64,000 nt of DNA from Erwinia aphidicola (lineage in GTDB: Bacteria > Pseudomonadota > Gammaproteobacteria > Enterobacterales > Enterobacteriaceae): positions 186,001-250,000 of the forward strand of contig NZ_JACXBP010000006.1 in NCBI RefSeq assembly GCF_014773485.1, written 5' to 3'. Position 1 is the first letter of the stretch, and every line of letters starts with the position of its first letter. The notes below the pieces were generated by a model. That model made no database searches. It worked only from the letters and a program-made list of their open reading frames with translations, and was not told the DNA's origin. Both the position numbers and the translations under genes were made by a program. Below are positions 63,019-64,000 of this stretch, in pieces.

Positions 63019-64000
63019 TCAAACCTTGCGAACGCTGAGCTCGCCACGCTGATACCGCTGCACTAAGAAAAAGGGTAGCGAAATCGACCAATCCCCCCCC
63101 TGGACACCGGCGTGATAGCGATACTGCTGGCCGCCCATCATCAGCTCCACCGCCTGCTGTGCCCCGTCCGCCAGCGTGCTGCTCCCGGCCGCGCAGGAAT
63201 AACCGACATTGCTGCCGACGTGAAAGGCATCGGTCTGCCAGCGGATGGGACCATGCGCCGGCCACGGCTGCGCGTGATGGAAATTAAATAGCTCGTCGTG
63301 ATTAAGGATGCTTTCACGCACCGTCGGCCACAGCACCGCCTTCAGGAAGTACTGATCGGTGAAGCGCTCGGCGCCCTGGTAGCTGGCGATAAAGTTCTGG
63401 ATCAGCGGTTCCACTCGCGGGAATACCCCGTTCACCCCGCCCCACATTCCGGCCAGCAGCAGCTCGGTATGGGTGAAGTAGTCGCGCATATGGTGGAAAT
63501 GATACGGCGAGGCGAGCCACGCTTGCACGGCGGCGCTTTCGCGCTCCGATACCAGCGAGTCGGCATCGCGCACGATAAAGCGCTCCACCAGCGGATCGTC
63601 CATCACCAGGAAACGCCACAGCGTAGGGAAGATATCTTTATCACCGGACATATCGCGCAGCTGAGCTCCCGCATCCCTCAGACGCTGCCAGACGTGCTCA
63701 GGCACGCTGTCATCCAGATAGACGCGGCATCTCCAGTGCGGATAGAGTTCGGCTGCCGCTTTAATGTTTTCAACCAGCGTTTCACAGTAGCGCGGCTGGG
63801 CACCGTATAAACTGAAAGCGATAATATTCTTGTCACGTGCCTGAGGATTGAAGGGTTTTATCGGCCCGAGCGGCCAGCGCTGCCCGTGACGAAACTTATC
63901 ATCCGCGGCCCGGAGCGAACGATGGCCGTAGCGCTGCAGCTCCTCTGTTTTACCCAGCCAGCCGCACACTTCAGCCAGCCCGTCGAGCCAGGTTTCAGAA
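63019..64000 (-). CDS. Glycosyltransferase-like protein, partial (5' end beyond right edge)
   Basis: The frame stays open from the stop near 63019 to base 64000, so the gene begins outside the window; a GTG at 63969 is not the true start, because coding text ('ETWLDGLAEV') continues upstream. The first visible part looks like a TPR-type helix pair ('VCGWLGKTEELQRYGHRSL'). It is followed by a transferase-like part: 'NIIAFSLYGAQPRYCETL', 'HWRCRVYLDDSVPEHVW', 'RFIVRDADSLVSERE' (a DxD motif) and 'HVGSNVGYSCAAG'. Substrate unknown. Confidence 0.65.
   Translation of the reverse strand, partial: SETWLDGLAEVCGWLGKTEELQRYGHRSLRAADDKFRHGQRWPLGPIKPFNPQARDKNIIAFSLYGAQPRYCETLVENIKAAAELYPHWRCRVYLDDSVPEHVWQRLRDAGAQLRDMSGDKDIFPTLWRFLVMDDPLVERFIVRDADSLVSERESAAVQAWLASPYHFHHMRDYFTHTELLLAGMWGGVNGVFPRVEPLIQNFIASYQGAERFTDQYFLKAVLWPTVRESILNHDELFNFHHAQPWPAHGPIRWQTDAFHVGSNVGYSCAAGSSTLADGAQQAVELMMGGQQYRYHAGVQGGDWSISLPFFLVQRYQRGELSVRKV

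Overview
The window looks like a chromosomal segment from a member of the Enterobacterales, most likely an Erwinia/Pantoea-type bacterium. The clues are a class B acid phosphatase (AphA), a YicN (DUF1198) protein, a YtfJ protein, YmgB/AriR-like small proteins, a CspA-type cold shock gene with a recognisable cold box, a chaperone-usher fimbrial operon and BapA-like type I secreted adhesins. The genus is inferred from gene content only.

Layout. (1) 1-13.5 kb: the 5' 4,010 codons of a giant minus-strand adhesin that runs off the left edge. It is built of about 37 bacterial Ig-like modules arranged in a higher-order repeat of about 1.79 kb. A TolC-type outer membrane exporter lies directly upstream, with an RcsAB-box-like palindrome in front of it. 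(2) 13.5-16.1 kb: an AT-rich gap, a small P-loop kinase and an MFS exporter. (3) 16.2-29.3 kb: a lipid locus with all components expected for ceramide synthesis (N-acyltransferase bCerS, fatty acyl-AMP ligase, CerR-like reductase, acyl carrier protein, serine palmitoyltransferase). Convergent with it is a seven-gene minus-strand operon of two P-loop kinases, an MOP flippase, an unknown helical protein, YtfJ, and LptF- and LptG-like permeases. A third kinase paralogue is divergent. (4) 29.4-37.9 kb: mixed housekeeping and accessory genes (exported nucleosidase, a DxD protein, OprD porin plus AphA operon, AraC regulator and DMT exporter, two YmgB-like genes, cold shock protein). (5) 38.2-43.2 kb: a four-gene chaperone-usher fimbrial operon. 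(6) 43.3-62.7 kb: a second adhesin locus. A type I secretion operon ending in an RcsB-like regulator diverges from a 1,419-residue adhesin, which is followed by a His-rich orphan protein, a hybrid sensor kinase and a LuxR-type regulator. A convergent second hybrid kinase/regulator pair of BvgAS/EvgAS type closes it. (7) 63.0-64.0 kb: a truncated glycosyltransferase-like gene.

How it may work together. Two systems stand out. The first is a sphingolipid locus carrying its own LptFG-like permeases, flippase and kinase paralogues, which suggests that the lipid is modified and moved across the envelope by dedicated machinery. The second is a surface adhesin locus with three LuxR-type regulators and two periplasmic-sensing hybrid kinases. 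One kinase/regulator pair is degenerate at catalytic positions and lacks an HPt domain, so it probably depends on, or modulates, the other pair. RcsB-like regulation may link this locus to the giant adhesin and to the YmgB-like genes; that link is inference.
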